Assembly (NCBI GenBank): GCA_963743945.1
Contig: CAVURO010000004.1
Location: 124,001-188,000 of the forward strand
From: JACOTK01 sp963743945
Lineage (GTDB): Bacteria; Actinomycetota; Acidimicrobiia; Acidimicrobiales; CADCSY01
Length of the DNA: 64,000 bases
Direction of reading: 5' to 3'
The position numbers and the translations under genes were made by a program. The notes below the pieces were generated by a model. That model was not told where the DNA came from. It saw only the letters and a list, made by a program, of their open reading frames with translations, and ran no database searches. Each line of letters begins with the position of its first letter. The first letter of the stretch is position 1. Below, piece after piece: positions 25,208-34,248 of this stretch.

Positions 25208-25343
25208 CGACCTCCCCGACCTCCCCCGGCCACGGACTCCCCCGCGACCCTGCGTTCCACATCCTGCGTTCCACGACCTGCGCTGCACATCTCCCAGGCG
25301 GCTCGGGCGAAGCGGGCGCTCTCCCTTGGGCGAGCCGAGCCTC

Positions 25344-26315
25344 TCAGTTGGGAGCGCTGAAGCCGTCGTCCGGGCCCTCAGGGGCAGTCGAGGGCGGCGG
25401 CTCGGGCTCCGCCACAGGTTCGGCGGGGGACGACGGGTTCGGAGCGACCCACACCGAACCCGTCGTCGCCGGGACCGGAGCGACCGACGCGTCGGGGACT
25501 GCACGACCGGCCCACGCGGCGATCGGCTGCTGGGGCCAGGCCTGCACCCCCGCTCCGCCTGCGGTGTGTTGGCATGCCGAGAGCACCGAGACGAGAAAGG
25601 TCTCGGGGTGCATGTCTGCGGGAGGCGACACCTTGAGGCGCCGGGCGGCAGCGGTTCCGAACTTGACGGCAAGCGCCCACCGAACCTCGGGTGAGAGATC
25701 CTGCACCCGCAGGAGGAAGGACCTGATGGCCTGGTGCATCTCGTTGTCGACCCGGCTCACGTCGAGCGTGCGGGTGAAGTCCTCGGAGCCCGAGTGAGGG
25801 ATGAACGCCACGGGCACGGCGGTTCGACCGACGACCCGGCGTGAACGGATCACGAGCGTGCCGGCGGCCATGTCGCCGAGTCGGCGACCCTCCCTGCTCG
25901 CGAGCACCGACACCACCGCTGCCAGGCCACCCGTCAGCTGAAAGTCGATCAATCCCACAAAGGCACGAATGGCTGCGTGTCGCAGGCGGATGGGTGACCC
26001 CTGCGAGGTGACCACACGCAGGCCCATGACGGACTTGCCGATCGTTCGCCCGCGCCACAGGGTCTCGGACGCGATGGGGTAACCGAACAGGACGATTGGA
26101 ATCCCGACGGCCACGGCGACGAGGACGACGGTCCCGGAATCGTCCCCGAGGGCTGCGATGCCCACAGCGGCCATCAATCCGCTGAAGAGCATGACCATGA
26201 CCACGAGGTCGATCAGCGTGGCAAGAACCCGAGAGCCGAGACCTGCCGTGTCGAGGTGGAGCTCGACGGCCTCGGGAGTGACCAACATGGGTCGTTCCGG
26301 CACGGGAGCCAGCAT
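25344..26315 (-). CDS. RDD-family membrane protein
   Basis: 323 aa from the ATG at 26315 (ATG 26288 is also possible). The RDD domain has the named Arg and Asp pattern in GLGSRVLATLIDLVVMVM, then GYPIASETLWRGRTIGKSVMGLRVV and a third TM pair (AFVGLIDFQLTGGLAAVVSVLA). A soluble C-terminal half ends in a Pro/Glu-rich tail. RDD proteins are poorly characterised. Here the gene diverges from the SpoIIM-like gene and sits next to the DUF58/MoxR block, an association common in actinobacteria. Confidence 0.85.
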   Translation of the reverse strand: MLAPVPERPMLVTPEAVELHLDTAGLGSRVLATLIDLVVMVMLFSGLMAAVGIAALGDDSGTVVLVAVAVGIPIVLFGYPIASETLWRGRTIGKSVMGLRVVTSQGSPIRLRHAAIRAFVGLIDFQLTGGLAAVVSVLASREGRRLGDMAAGTLVIRSRRVVGRTAVPVAFIPHSGSEDFTRTLDVSRVDNEMHQAIRSFLLRVQDLSPEVRWALAVKFGTAAARRLKVSPPADMHPETFLVSVLSACQHTAGGAGVQAWPQQPIAAWAGRAVPDASVAPVPATTGSVWVAPNPSSPAEPVAEPEPPPSTAPEGPDDGFSAPN

Positions 26316-26340
26316 AGCGAGGGCCGGGTTCACCGGTGAG

Positions 26341-26346
26341 TACGGT
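26341..26346 (+). promoter_or_regulatory. Possible -10 box of the SpoIIM-like gene
   Basis: TACGGT with 9 nt to the ATG at 26356, implying a 5' leader of at most a few bases. Confidence 0.4.
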
Positions 26347-26355
26347 GGGTCGAGC

Positions 26356-27480
26356 ATGGATCTCGACCATTTCCTCGCAACACACCAGGCCGGCTGGATG
26401 CGACTTGCCGAGCTGACCCGCAGAGCGCGAAAGGTGCGGGGGCGGCGCAAACCATGGCAACGCAGACCATGGCAACGCAGACCATGGCGACACAACGCCG
26501 CGATGCCCCTGGACGCCGTCGCCATCGACGAGTTGGTTCGCCTCTACCAGCGCGCCTCGACCGACCTCTCCTACGCCAGGACCTACTACCGGGACCCGGC
26601 GCTCGATGCCCGGCTCACGATCCTGGTCGCCGACGCCCAGGCGGTCGTCCATGGCGCCCGAACGTCGAACGTCGCGGGCCTCGCCCATTTCCTTGCCGTG
26701 AGCTTCCCCGGAGCGGTGTGGCATCTTCGGCGATTTCTCGTCGTCGCCGCCGCGCTCACCTTCGTGCCGGCGATGGCCTTCGGCGCCTGGCTCGCGGTCT
26801 CCGGACGAGCCCGTGAGGCAGCGGCACCCGAGGAATACCGGGCGGCCTACCTGGCCGAGGACTTCGAGGACTACTACTCCTCGAAGCCTGCCGAGCAGTT
26901 CACCGCCGAGGTCTTCGCCAACAACGCACAGGTCGGTTTCCTGGCGTTCGGCGCGGGCATCGCCGTATGCGTGCCGACCGCCTTCGTGCTCGTGAACAAC
27001 GGACTCAACCTCGGCTTCGCGGCCGGACTCTTCACTGCGGCAGGCGAGGCCCCCAAGTTCTGGGGCCTCATCCTTCCCCACGGGCTCCTCGAGCTGACCG
27101 CCGTGGTGATCGCAGGAGGGGCCGGTCTGGCGCTCGGATGGAGCATCATCGCGCCGGGCGATCGGCGTCGCAGCGAGGCGCTCGTCGAGGAGGCACGACG
27201 ATCGGTCGTGCTGGTGCTGGGCCTGATCGCGGTCTTCCTGGTGGCCGGGCTGATCGAGGGCTTCGTCACCGGCCAACCCTGGCCGACCGCGCTGCGGGTC
27301 GGCATCGGTGTCACCGTTTGGCTGGTGTTCTGCGCCTACATCGTCATCCAGGGCGGTGCCGCGACCCGGGCCGGGTTGACCGGGACCCTCGACGAGCTCG
27401 ACGACCTCGGCCTGCAGGTCTCATCCGTCCGACATGGCGGGGTCGGACCTCGGTCCCTCACAGCCGTCCGGTCGCCTTGA
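26356..27480 (+). CDS. Stage II sporulation protein M (SpoIIM)-like membrane protein
   Basis: 374 aa. A soluble N-terminal part (MDLDHFLATHQAGWMRLAEL, LVRLYQRASTDLSYARTYY) is followed by about five TM helices, including the conserved FVLVNNGLNLGFAAGLF and ILPHGLLELTAVVIAGGAGL, which define the DUF95/SpoIIM family. There is no sign of sporulation genes here, so the role is probably in the MoxR-associated membrane complex. Residues about 32-48 are a repeat (PWQRR twice, then PWRHN) from 15-bp DNA repeats at 26451-26493. Its last 23 bp overlap the convergent DUF58 gene. Confidence 0.88.
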   Translation: MDLDHFLATHQAGWMRLAELTRRARKVRGRRKPWQRRPWQRRPWRHNAAMPLDAVAIDELVRLYQRASTDLSYARTYYRDPALDARLTILVADAQAVVHGARTSNVAGLAHFLAVSFPGAVWHLRRFLVVAAALTFVPAMAFGAWLAVSGRAREAAAPEEYRAAYLAEDFEDYYSSKPAEQFTAEVFANNAQVGFLAFGAGIAVCVPTAFVLVNNGLNLGFAAGLFTAAGEAPKFWGLILPHGLLELTAVVIAGGAGLALGWSIIAPGDRRRSEALVEEARRSVVLVLGLIAVFLVAGLIEGFVTGQPWPTALRVGIGVTVWLVFCAYIVIQGGAATRAGLTGTLDELDDLGLQVSSVRHGGVGPRSLTAVRSP

Positions 27481-28777
27481 CCTTCAGATAGGCGTCGGCA
27501 AGACGCGGAGCGAGCGTGCCCGGCGCCGCGTCGACCACGGTGACGCCCAGGCGCCGCAGGCGGAACGTGACCCGGCGCCGCTCCTCGATCGCGGCGATGG
27601 CGGCCGCCTTCTGATAGACGCCCTCGGCATCGAGCGGCACGCCGGTGGCCCAACGCTGCACTGCCGGGTCCGCCACCGCCGCAACGACGACGACGTGATC
27701 CCTGGCGATCAGCGGGAGGGCCGGGAGGAGCGATTCCGTCACGGCCTGCTCGGCCAGGTCGCTGAACAGCACGAGCATCGAACGGCGGCGAAAGCGCGCG
27801 AGCGTCGCCACGAATGCCCCCTGGTAGTCGCTCTCGACCAGTCGGGGCTCGAGGGCGAACATCGCCTCGGTGACCGCCTGGAGGCGACCGACGGCGTGAC
27901 CGGGGGCAACGATCGCACGCACCTCCGCATCGAAGGCCACAAGCCCCGCCCGGTCGCCGAGACGGGTCGCGACATGCGTCAGCATCATCACGGCGTCCAT
28001 CGCGTGCTCGATGCGTGGCTCGTTCTCGATCCTCGCCGCCATCGTGCGCCCGCAATCGAGCAGGCACATCACCTGCTGGTTGCGCTCCGCCCGATAGGTC
28101 CGCACGATGGCCCGTCCGGCGCGGGCGGTCGCCGCCCAATCGATACGTCGCATCTCGTCGTCGACCGTGTAGTCGCGCAGGGAGTCGAACTCCGTACCCC
28201 CGCCGTGGCCCCGCGTCGAGCGCAGACCGACCTCGGCCATACGGGTGCGATTGATGCGCAGCTCCGCCTCGTCCCGCGATCGGAAGCGAGGGTTCACCCG
28301 CAGCAGCCCCGGAACGCCGCGGCTCGCCTGGCGGGCGACCAGCCCGAGGGGCCCCTCGACGCGCAACGTCATCACCGAGGGCTCGAAACGGCCTCGTCGG
28401 GACGGCGAGATGGTTGTCATCGCTGCCGCCGTGGCTCCGGCAGGCACCTCGATCACCGCCCGGCGATCGCCGGGGTGAAGTGAGGGCACGAGGTCGTCGC
28501 ACAGCCCCACGGTGATGTCCCGCCTCGAGCCGTTGCTCACCCGCCACACCACGACCCCACTGCTTCCGAGGGTGAGCGAACCGGGCATCTCCCGGGTCAC
28601 GCCGAGGAGACGAACCTCGATGGCCAACAGCCAGTCGACCAGGGCAGCGACGATCAAACCGGCGTTGATCACCAGGAGGGCTGCGACGAGCCCGAAGGGA
28701 AGCGCCGCGGCAACGACCGCCATTGCCGCGGTGAGCACCGCCAGGCGCCGCGTCGGAACGGGGAGGGCGAAGCTCAC
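27458..28777 (-). CDS. DUF58 protein (MoxR-associated, vWA-like)
   Basis: 439 aa from the GTG at 28777, 10 nt after the moxR stop; a start further upstream would overlap moxR. Two N-terminal TM helices (LAVLTAAMAVVAAALPFGLVA, ALLVINAGLIVAALVDWLL) precede the DUF58 core with GTEFDSLRDYTVDDEMRRIDWAATARAG, followed by a von Willebrand A-like segment (MCLLDCGRTMAA). These proteins are thought to be partners or targets of MoxR ATPases. Part of the operon running from the gene at 32655 to DUF58. Confidence 0.9.
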   Translation of the reverse strand: MSFALPVPTRRLAVLTAAMAVVAAALPFGLVAALLVINAGLIVAALVDWLLAIEVRLLGVTREMPGSLTLGSSGVVVWRVSNGSRRDITVGLCDDLVPSLHPGDRRAVIEVPAGATAAAMTTISPSRRGRFEPSVMTLRVEGPLGLVARQASRGVPGLLRVNPRFRSRDEAELRINRTRMAEVGLRSTRGHGGGTEFDSLRDYTVDDEMRRIDWAATARAGRAIVRTYRAERNQQVMCLLDCGRTMAARIENEPRIEHAMDAVMMLTHVATRLGDRAGLVAFDAEVRAIVAPGHAVGRLQAVTEAMFALEPRLVESDYQGAFVATLARFRRRSMLVLFSDLAEQAVTESLLPALPLIARDHVVVVAAVADPAVQRWATGVPLDAEGVYQKAAAIAAIEERRRVTFRLRRLGVTVVDAAPGTLAPRLADAYLKVKATGRL

Positions 28778-28787
28778 GACCGCGCGA

Positions 28788-29810
28788 TCAACGAGGGACC
28801 GGAACGCTCGCGAGCAGACCGTCCAGAACGCCGTCCGGTGACCCACCCTCGAGCTCCACCTCGGGCCGAAGCTGGATGCGATGACGGAAGGTCGGGCGGA
28901 CCATGGACTTGACCTCGTCGGGTGTCACGTACGCCCTCCCGGAGAGCCAGGTCCAAGCCTTCGTGGCGTGCAACAACATGGTGGCCCCGCGTGGCGACAC
29001 GCCGAGCGACAGCGACGGTGACTCGCGGGTGGCCCGGGCCAGGCTCACCATGTAGGCGAGGACCGCCGGGTCACAGCGAATCGCCTCGACCTCGGCCCGA
29101 GCGGCGGCAAGTTCCCCTCGACCGGCTACGGCATGGATGCCGGTCGCCGCCAGGTCATGGGGGTTGAGACCCGCGTCGTGGCGGGCGACGATGTCCAACT
29201 CCTGCTCCTCCGAGGGGTAGGGAACGATCAGCTTGAGGAGAAAGCGGTCGAGCTGTGCCTCGGGCAGTGGATAGGTCCCCTCGTATTCCACGGGGTTCTG
29301 CGTCGCGACCACGATGAAGGGGTCGGGCAGCGGCCGTGCCACACCGTCCACCGACACCTGGTGCTCCTCCATCGCCTCGAGCAGTGACGACTGCGTCTTG
29401 GGCGGAGTCCGGTTGATCTCGTCGGCCAGCAGGATGTTCGTGAACACCGGACCTTCCCGGAATCGAAATCCCGACCGGTCCCCGCCCTGTTCGAGGATGC
29501 TCTGGCCGGTGACATCGGAGGGCATGAGGTCGGGGGTGAACTGGATGCGCCTGGTCTCGAGATCGAAGGCCGCCGCCAGGGCCTTGACCAGCAGGGTCTT
29601 CGCGACGCCGGGCACACCCTCGAGGAGCACATGGCCACCGACCAACATGGCAACCACGAGGCCCGACAGCACGCCCTGCTGACCGACGATGACCTTCGCC
29701 ACCTCGTCTCGGACCGCCATCACCGCCGCACGAGGTGAGTCCGACGGGCTCGGCTGTGACGGGATCGGCTGTGACGGGATCGGCTGTGACGGACTCGGCT
29801 CATCAGACAT
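28788..29810 (-). CDS. MoxR-family AAA+ ATPase
   Basis: 340 aa chaperone-like ATPase. Walker A LLEGVPGVAKT, Walker B ILLADEINRTPPK, sensor 1 VVATQNPVEYEGTYPLPEAQLDRF and the AAA lid with SPRGATMLLHATKAWTWL. The ATG at 29810 overlaps the end of the DUF4350 gene by 8 bp. The N-terminus carries a repeat (PSQPI units) from 15-bp DNA repeats at 29744-29800. By analogy with other MoxR loci it may assist maturation or assembly of the DUF58 and neighbouring membrane proteins. Confidence 0.92.
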   Translation of the reverse strand: MSDEPSPSQPIPSQPIPSQPSPSDSPRAAVMAVRDEVAKVIVGQQGVLSGLVVAMLVGGHVLLEGVPGVAKTLLVKALAAAFDLETRRIQFTPDLMPSDVTGQSILEQGGDRSGFRFREGPVFTNILLADEINRTPPKTQSSLLEAMEEHQVSVDGVARPLPDPFIVVATQNPVEYEGTYPLPEAQLDRFLLKLIVPYPSEEQELDIVARHDAGLNPHDLAATGIHAVAGRGELAAARAEVEAIRCDPAVLAYMVSLARATRESPSLSLGVSPRGATMLLHATKAWTWLSGRAYVTPDEVKSMVRPTFRHRIQLRPEVELEGGSPDGVLDGLLASVPVPR

Positions 29811-31053
29811 GGCGGACCTCCCGGTCGATCTGTTCGAGGGCGACACCGAGCGCGACCAGGTCACGATCGGTCTCGAGGGGTGACGGAACAAGAACGGCCT
29901 CGAAACGCTCGATCGCCAGACCGGTTCGTGCGGCAGCGACGGCGGCGACCTCCCGGTCGGGGAGGCCGGGATCGAGGTTGAGACGACGCGTCAACCTGCG
30001 GCGCATGTCGTCGTTGAGCAGACGGCCAACCTGGTCGCGGGTCTCCCCTTGGTGCAGCAGCCGCCCCATGGACCGCACCAACTCCGATGCAGCGGGCTCC
30101 ACCGGGAGTGGCTCGGAAACCGGAGGCCCCAATCGCCGGGCACGCCAGAGCACGTAGACGAGGAACCCGAACGCGAGCTGGAAGAGGCCCTGGTGCACGC
30201 GATCGCCGAGGAGCTCTCGGATGGTTTCGCCTCCCCCGCCCACCTGGGCTGCACCGACCAGGGCCACCTTCGTGCCGGGCCTGGGCGCCAGCAGCGCTGC
30301 GATGAGCACGGCATCGTCCTCGTCGTCGATGTTCTCGTTGGTGAACGGCTCGGGCCCGCCGAGTGCCACGACCATCCCCCGACCCACGGGGCCGATGACG
30401 ACCTGTCCTTCGGCTCCGTCGCCGAAACAGGCCACCGATCCTTCATCGGCGTGGAGGACCTCGAGGGTTCCGGACATCGATCTCACCTCGGCGAGCGCGG
30501 CGATGTCGCAGTTCCTGTCCGCCGGCTCCTCGGGAGCCGCATTGACCGAGGCGGTGTAGGGATTGAGCGGCGACAGGGTGTCTGCCACGACCAGGGTCCC
30601 GCCCCCACCCACCCAGGCGTCCATCGAGTCGAGCTCCGCATCGCCCAGGCGGTCCTCGAGCACCAGTGCGACGTCATGGTCGTCGAGGGGCAGCTCGTGG
30701 ACCACCTCCACCTGTGCCCCCAGTCCCTCCAACAACAGCACCAGGGCCTTGGTCCCTCCGGGTTCCGAGGAGGCCGGGTCGAGGTACCTGCCCTCGTCGA
30801 AGCCGGAGGGCGCGATCATCGCAATCACGGCGACGACGAGCACGGTCGCGCCGACCACGAGGAGGCCGAACCTGCCTCGGCGCGAGCGGGCCCGCGTGTC
30901 CCCACCGTTCCCGGATGCCCCACCGTTCCCGGATGCCCCACCGTTCCCGGATGCCCCACCGTTCCCGGATGCCCCACCGTTCCCGGAGGCCCCGGAGGCC
31001 CCATCGGTCGCCGAGGCCCTACCGCTCGCCGATCTCATGGCGGGAGCGCTCAC
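29803..31053 (-). CDS. DUF4350-domain membrane protein
   Basis: 416 aa starting at a GTG that overlaps the upstream DUF4129 stop (GTGA). It has a low-complexity N-terminus of five GASGNG units, one TM helix (FGLLVVGATVLVVAVIAMIAP), and a DUF4350 domain outside the membrane with a GATase-like fold pattern (GTKALVLLLEGLGAQVEV, WVGGGGTLVVAD). A second TM lies at FQLAFGFLVYVLWRARRLGPP, with a cytoplasmic tail after it. Third-to-last gene of the MoxR operon. Confidence 0.82.
   Translation of the reverse strand: MSAPAMRSASGRASATDGASGASGNGGASGNGGASGNGGASGNGGASGNGGDTRARSRRGRFGLLVVGATVLVVAVIAMIAPSGFDEGRYLDPASSEPGGTKALVLLLEGLGAQVEVVHELPLDDHDVALVLEDRLGDAELDSMDAWVGGGGTLVVADTLSPLNPYTASVNAAPEEPADRNCDIAALAEVRSMSGTLEVLHADEGSVACFGDGAEGQVVIGPVGRGMVVALGGPEPFTNENIDDEDDAVLIAALLAPRPGTKVALVGAAQVGGGGETIRELLGDRVHQGLFQLAFGFLVYVLWRARRLGPPVSEPLPVEPAASELVRSMGRLLHQGETRDQVGRLLNDDMRRRLTRRLNLDPGLPDREVAAVAAARTGLAIERFEAVLVPSPLETDRDLVALGVALEQIDREVRHV
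30901..30990. repeat. Five 18-bp tandem repeats within the DUF4350 gene
   Basis: Unit CCACCGTTCCCGGATGCC five times (last copy one mismatch), encoding GASGNG units. The period is a multiple of three, so copy number can vary without breaking the frame. Confidence 0.95.
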
Positions 31054-31721
31054 GACGGGAGCCGCCCCGTCTCGCCGTCGACCGGACCCGCGCGCGTCCC
31101 GGCGACGGCCAGCGCCCGGTCCGCCAGCGCCTGGAAGCGACGTGCCTCATCGGGCCCGACGGCCTGGTTGCCGTACCAGGCTGCCTCGAACAGCTCGGTG
31201 GCCCCGGAGAAGGGCTCCTCGAGGCTCGGCAGACGCCGACGGGCCTCCGCCCGGTACTCGCCTGCCGTGCGGCCCGCAACGTCGGCCACCACGCTGCGGT
31301 CGATCAACTCCGCCAGCAATGCCCGATAGCGGCATCGCAACGCCTGGCGCCAGGCGCCCGTGCGCTCATGGTCCTCGGCTTCCCGGCGCCACGCCTGCGC
31401 GGTCCGCCTCGTCACCAGGGGCACGCTCTGCTCTCGGCGCCGCCCGGCGCCCAGTCGCATCGTTCGTGTCAATCGGATGACAAGGAGGACGACCAGCGCT
31501 GCCAGGACCGCCGTCACCATCCAATCCAGTGCCGAGAGGCTTCCGACGGAGGGCCTGGAGAACGGGCTGAACAATCGATCGACGACGTCACCCATCCAGC
31601 TCACGAATCGCTCGACCAACGATCTCGATCGTGGCCGGAACTCCTGACGGGAGAGGACCTCCACGAGCCTGTCGCGCGCCTCCCGGGCGGTGTGCTCGGG
31701 GATCGGAAGTTCGTCGCTCAC
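31050..31721 (-). CDS. DUF4129-domain protein
   Basis: 223 aa. One TM segment (LDWMVTAVLAALVVLLVIRL, about residues 65-84), then a cytoplasmic domain with the DUF4129 pattern (ALRCRYRALLAELIDRSVV, RTAGEYRAEA, FEAAWYGNQAVGPDEARRF). In other bacteria this domain is fused to transglutaminase-like proteins or lies in MoxR operons as here. The end overlaps the DUF4350 start by 4 nt, and the start is 7 nt after the upstream gene's stop. Confidence 0.85.
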   Translation of the reverse strand: MSDELPIPEHTAREARDRLVEVLSRQEFRPRSRSLVERFVSWMGDVVDRLFSPFSRPSVGSLSALDWMVTAVLAALVVLLVIRLTRTMRLGAGRRREQSVPLVTRRTAQAWRREAEDHERTGAWRQALRCRYRALLAELIDRSVVADVAGRTAGEYRAEARRRLPSLEEPFSGATELFEAAWYGNQAVGPDEARRFQALADRALAVAGTRAGPVDGETGRLPS

Positions 31722-31728
31722 GGGCCGG

Positions 31729-32655
31729 TCATGCCTGTTCCGCCAGCAGGCGATCGGCGATGATCTGGAGATCGAGGCCCTCGGTGCGAATCCGACCGTC
31801 GAGGTACTGCAGCGTGGCCACGAAGGCCACGAACGGCTGGGTGATCAACATCGTGATGATGGTCGACGCCGTGATCAGCACCCACCCGCCCACGCCGCCC
31901 AGTGCATACCCGATCGTTGCCGGGACGATGGCCAGGACCTGGGAGACGATCGAGCTGATCAGGCCCGTCAGCAGGGCAACGCCCGCCACCGGCCAGAAGC
32001 GACGGCGCATGAGTCGCCAGGAACGACGGATCGACGTCACCGGACCGAGATCCTCGCTCACCACACACGGGGCCACCGCCACCGAGAGGGTCATCACCAC
32101 GAAGCCGATCGGGACCAGGAGCACGAAGCCGATTCCCAACAGGGCCAGGGCAATCGTGTCGTTTCCCCCGGCCCATACGGCGAGCGCCGGTGCGGCGAAG
32201 ACGAGGAATCCGGACGCCTCCAACAGGTGGACCAGCAACCATCCCCCGAGCAGCGCCCAGCCCTTCTGCCGCACCCGACCCAGCACCCCGGACAGAGACG
32301 GCTCCCCGCCGTCGTGTGCGACGATGACCACCTGACACGCGACCCCACCGATCAGCGCGACCGATAACAGGCCCAGGAGCATCGCCGCCACCGCGAACAC
32401 GACATCCCACGAGGAACCCGAACCGGTGGCCACGAATCCTCCGAAGGCCGTCCCACCCACGGCGAAGTCCTCGGGAACACCCGAACGGACGTTGGCGGCA
32501 AAGCTCAGGATCTGAGCGGGGACGATGAAGACGGCGGCAGCCGGGAAGACGACGCGGGCATGGTTGCGCAGCAATCGGAACGATCCATCCAACAGTTCGG
32601 CCACCGTCATCGGGTGCAGCTCCGCCTCGCTGCGAGCATGGAGGGACTGAGCCAC
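31729..32655 (-). CDS. Polytopic membrane protein (GDPD membrane-domain-like)
   Basis: 308 aa, about six TM helices. The N-terminal HPMTVAELLDGSFRLLRNHARVVFP pattern is typical of membrane proteins related to the membrane domain of glycerophosphodiester phosphodiesterases (DUF7544/DUF7847-like). No catalytic domain is attached. First gene of the operon leading to DUF4129, DUF4350, moxR and DUF58. The GTG at 32655 is 6 nt behind a TAGCAT box, which decides the start. Confidence 0.75.
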   Translation of the reverse strand: MAQSLHARSEAELHPMTVAELLDGSFRLLRNHARVVFPAAAVFIVPAQILSFAANVRSGVPEDFAVGGTAFGGFVATGSGSSWDVVFAVAAMLLGLLSVALIGGVACQVVIVAHDGGEPSLSGVLGRVRQKGWALLGGWLLVHLLEASGFLVFAAPALAVWAGGNDTIALALLGIGFVLLVPIGFVVMTLSVAVAPCVVSEDLGPVTSIRRSWRLMRRRFWPVAGVALLTGLISSIVSQVLAIVPATIGYALGGVGGWVLITASTIITMLITQPFVAFVATLQYLDGRIRTEGLDLQIIADRLLAEQA

Positions 32656-32661
32656 GTCCGG

Positions 32662-32667
32662 ATGCTA
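32662..32667 (-). promoter_or_regulatory. -10 box of the MoxR operon (leaderless type)
   Basis: TAGCAT with 6 nt to the GTG at 32655. Confidence 0.55.
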
Positions 32668-32757
32668 ACGAACCGCCGAGACCATACGAGTGATGAGGCG
32701 GCCCGGGGCCCGGTGATCGCCCGACCCGAGATGATCGTCGCCGGTCACCCGAGGCGA

Positions 32758-32763
32758 TAGCGT
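32758..32763 (+). promoter_or_regulatory. -10 box of galT (leaderless type)
   Basis: TAGCGT with 8 nt to the ATG at 32772. Confidence 0.5.
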
Positions 32764-32771
32764 CTCTGACG

Positions 32772-33746
32772 ATGAGTCAACTTCGTCTCAACCCTCTTGC
32801 CGGGCGGTGGGTCACCATCAGCCTGGATCGCGCCGCTCGTCCATCGGCCTTCACCGCTCGCACGCTGCCGGTGGAGGCCGACCCCGATCGCCCCTGTCCC
32901 TTCTGTCCGGGCAACGAGGAGGCCTGCCCGCCGGCGCTGCAGGTCTACGGCCCCGAGGACGCCTGGAAGCTCCGGGTGGTTCCCAACCTGTATCCGGCAT
33001 TCGAGGGCAAGGGCTCGCTCAGCGCCATCCACGTCGGCCCGATTTTCACCGAGGCCCCGGCCACGGGAAGCCATGAGGTCGTCGTCGCCTCCCCCGACCA
33101 CGAGACGGAATGGGCAGACCTGGAACCCGAGCAGATCGATCTGGCCATGCTGGCCATACGGGACCGCTTCCAGGCGCACGTGGGCCAGTCCGGCGTGCGC
33201 TACACCCAGGCCATCATCAACCACGGCCGCGAGGCGGGCGCATCGGTGAACCACCCCCACGCGCAGCTCCTGGCCATGCCGTTCGTCCCGAAGGGCATCG
33301 CCGACGAGGAGGCGGGATTCGAGCGTTTCGCCGGCGGCTGCGTGTTGTGCACCACGATCGAGGCAGAGGTGAGCACCGGGCATCGACTCGTGATCGAGGA
33401 CGATCTGGTCGTCGCGGTCGCCCCCTACTGGAGCGGCAGCCCCTTCGAGATGCTGATCATGCCGCGCACGCACGAGAGCCACCTTCACCGCTCCGCACCC
33501 GAGGATCTCTCGGCCGTGGGACGAGCGCTGCGCACGAGCCTGCGACGGCTGCGCAAGGTACTGGGTGACATCGCCTACAACGTGGTGATCCACGCCGCCC
33601 CGCACCACCACGACAACCTGTACCACTGGCACATCCACGTCATACCCAAGCTCACCACGGTCGCCGGCTTCGAGTTGGGCACAGGGGTCCTCATCAATGT
33701 CGTTCCCCCCGAGGCGGCTGCCATCGAGCTCAACCGGCGCACCTGA
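32772..33746 (+). CDS. galT: Galactose-1-phosphate uridylyltransferase-like protein
   Basis: HIT-superfamily nucleotidyltransferase of 324 aa. It exchanges UMP (or a similar nucleotide) between a sugar-1-phosphate and a nucleotide sugar. The active-site triad is ASVNHPHAQLLAMP (nucleophilic His in HPH). Zinc-type cysteines are in CPFCPGNE and GGCVLC; the C-terminal HHHDNLYHWHIHVIPKL is also characteristic. No galK or galE is near. Next to the glucan cluster it might use glucose-1-phosphate, but this is inference. Confidence 0.85.
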   Translation: MSQLRLNPLAGRWVTISLDRAARPSAFTARTLPVEADPDRPCPFCPGNEEACPPALQVYGPEDAWKLRVVPNLYPAFEGKGSLSAIHVGPIFTEAPATGSHEVVVASPDHETEWADLEPEQIDLAMLAIRDRFQAHVGQSGVRYTQAIINHGREAGASVNHPHAQLLAMPFVPKGIADEEAGFERFAGGCVLCTTIEAEVSTGHRLVIEDDLVVAVAPYWSGSPFEMLIMPRTHESHLHRSAPEDLSAVGRALRTSLRRLRKVLGDIAYNVVIHAAPHHHDNLYHWHIHVIPKLTTVAGFELGTGVLINVVPPEAAAIELNRRT

Positions 33747-33766
33747 ACTCGGGCGGCGAGCTTCGC

Positions 33767-34204
33767 GTGAGTCGCATCAGGGTGAGCAGGACCATCAGGG
33801 CCACCCCTCGGGAGGTTTGGGCAGCGCTCGAGGACATCGAGTCGCACGTGACGTGGATGGCCGATGCCGAGGCGATCCGCTTCACATCGTCCCGACGCCA
33901 CGGGGTCGGCACCGCATTTGCCTGCGACACCCGGGTCGGGCCGATTCGCCTGACCGATCACATGGAGGTCACCACCTGGCGCCCGGGACACGAGATGGCG
34001 GTCCACCACGTCGGCATCGTCACCGGTCACGGCCGCTTCCGCATCCGCCGTCGGGGACGTCGCCGAAGCCGTCTCGTCTGGGACGAGCAGCTCACCTTCC
34101 CCCTGTGGTTGGGCGGACCCGTCGGCGCCTTCGTCGCCAAGCCCCTCCTCCACGCCCTCTGGTCGGGCAACCTGCGCCGCTTCGCCCGCATCGTCGAGGG
34201 CTGA
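33767..34204 (+). CDS. SRPBCC-family (START-like) protein
   Basis: 145 aa with the polyketide-cyclase/dehydrase type SRPBCC fold pattern: VSRTIRATPREVWAALEDIESHVTWMADAEAIRF at the start, a central beta region, and a C-terminal helix (VGAFVAKPLLHALWSGNLRRFARIVEG). Such proteins bind hydrophobic ligands; no ligand can be predicted. GTG start 20 bp after galT, probably cotranscribed. It converges with the GH57 gene. Confidence 0.8.
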   Translation: MSRIRVSRTIRATPREVWAALEDIESHVTWMADAEAIRFTSSRRHGVGTAFACDTRVGPIRLTDHMEVTTWRPGHEMAVHHVGIVTGHGRFRIRRRGRRRSRLVWDEQLTFPLWLGGPVGAFVAKPLLHALWSGNLRRFARIVEG

Positions 34205-34220
34205 AAGGTATGGCTCGGGG

Positions 34221-34248
34221 GCTACGGCTTGGTGGCTACGGCTTGGGG
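34221..34248. repeat. 14-bp tandem duplication spanning the GH57 stop codon
   Basis: GCTACGGCTTGGTG followed by GCTACGGCTTGGGG. The stop of the GH57 gene (minus-strand TAG, 34238-34236) is in one copy and recurs 14 bp downstream in another frame. Confidence 0.85.
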
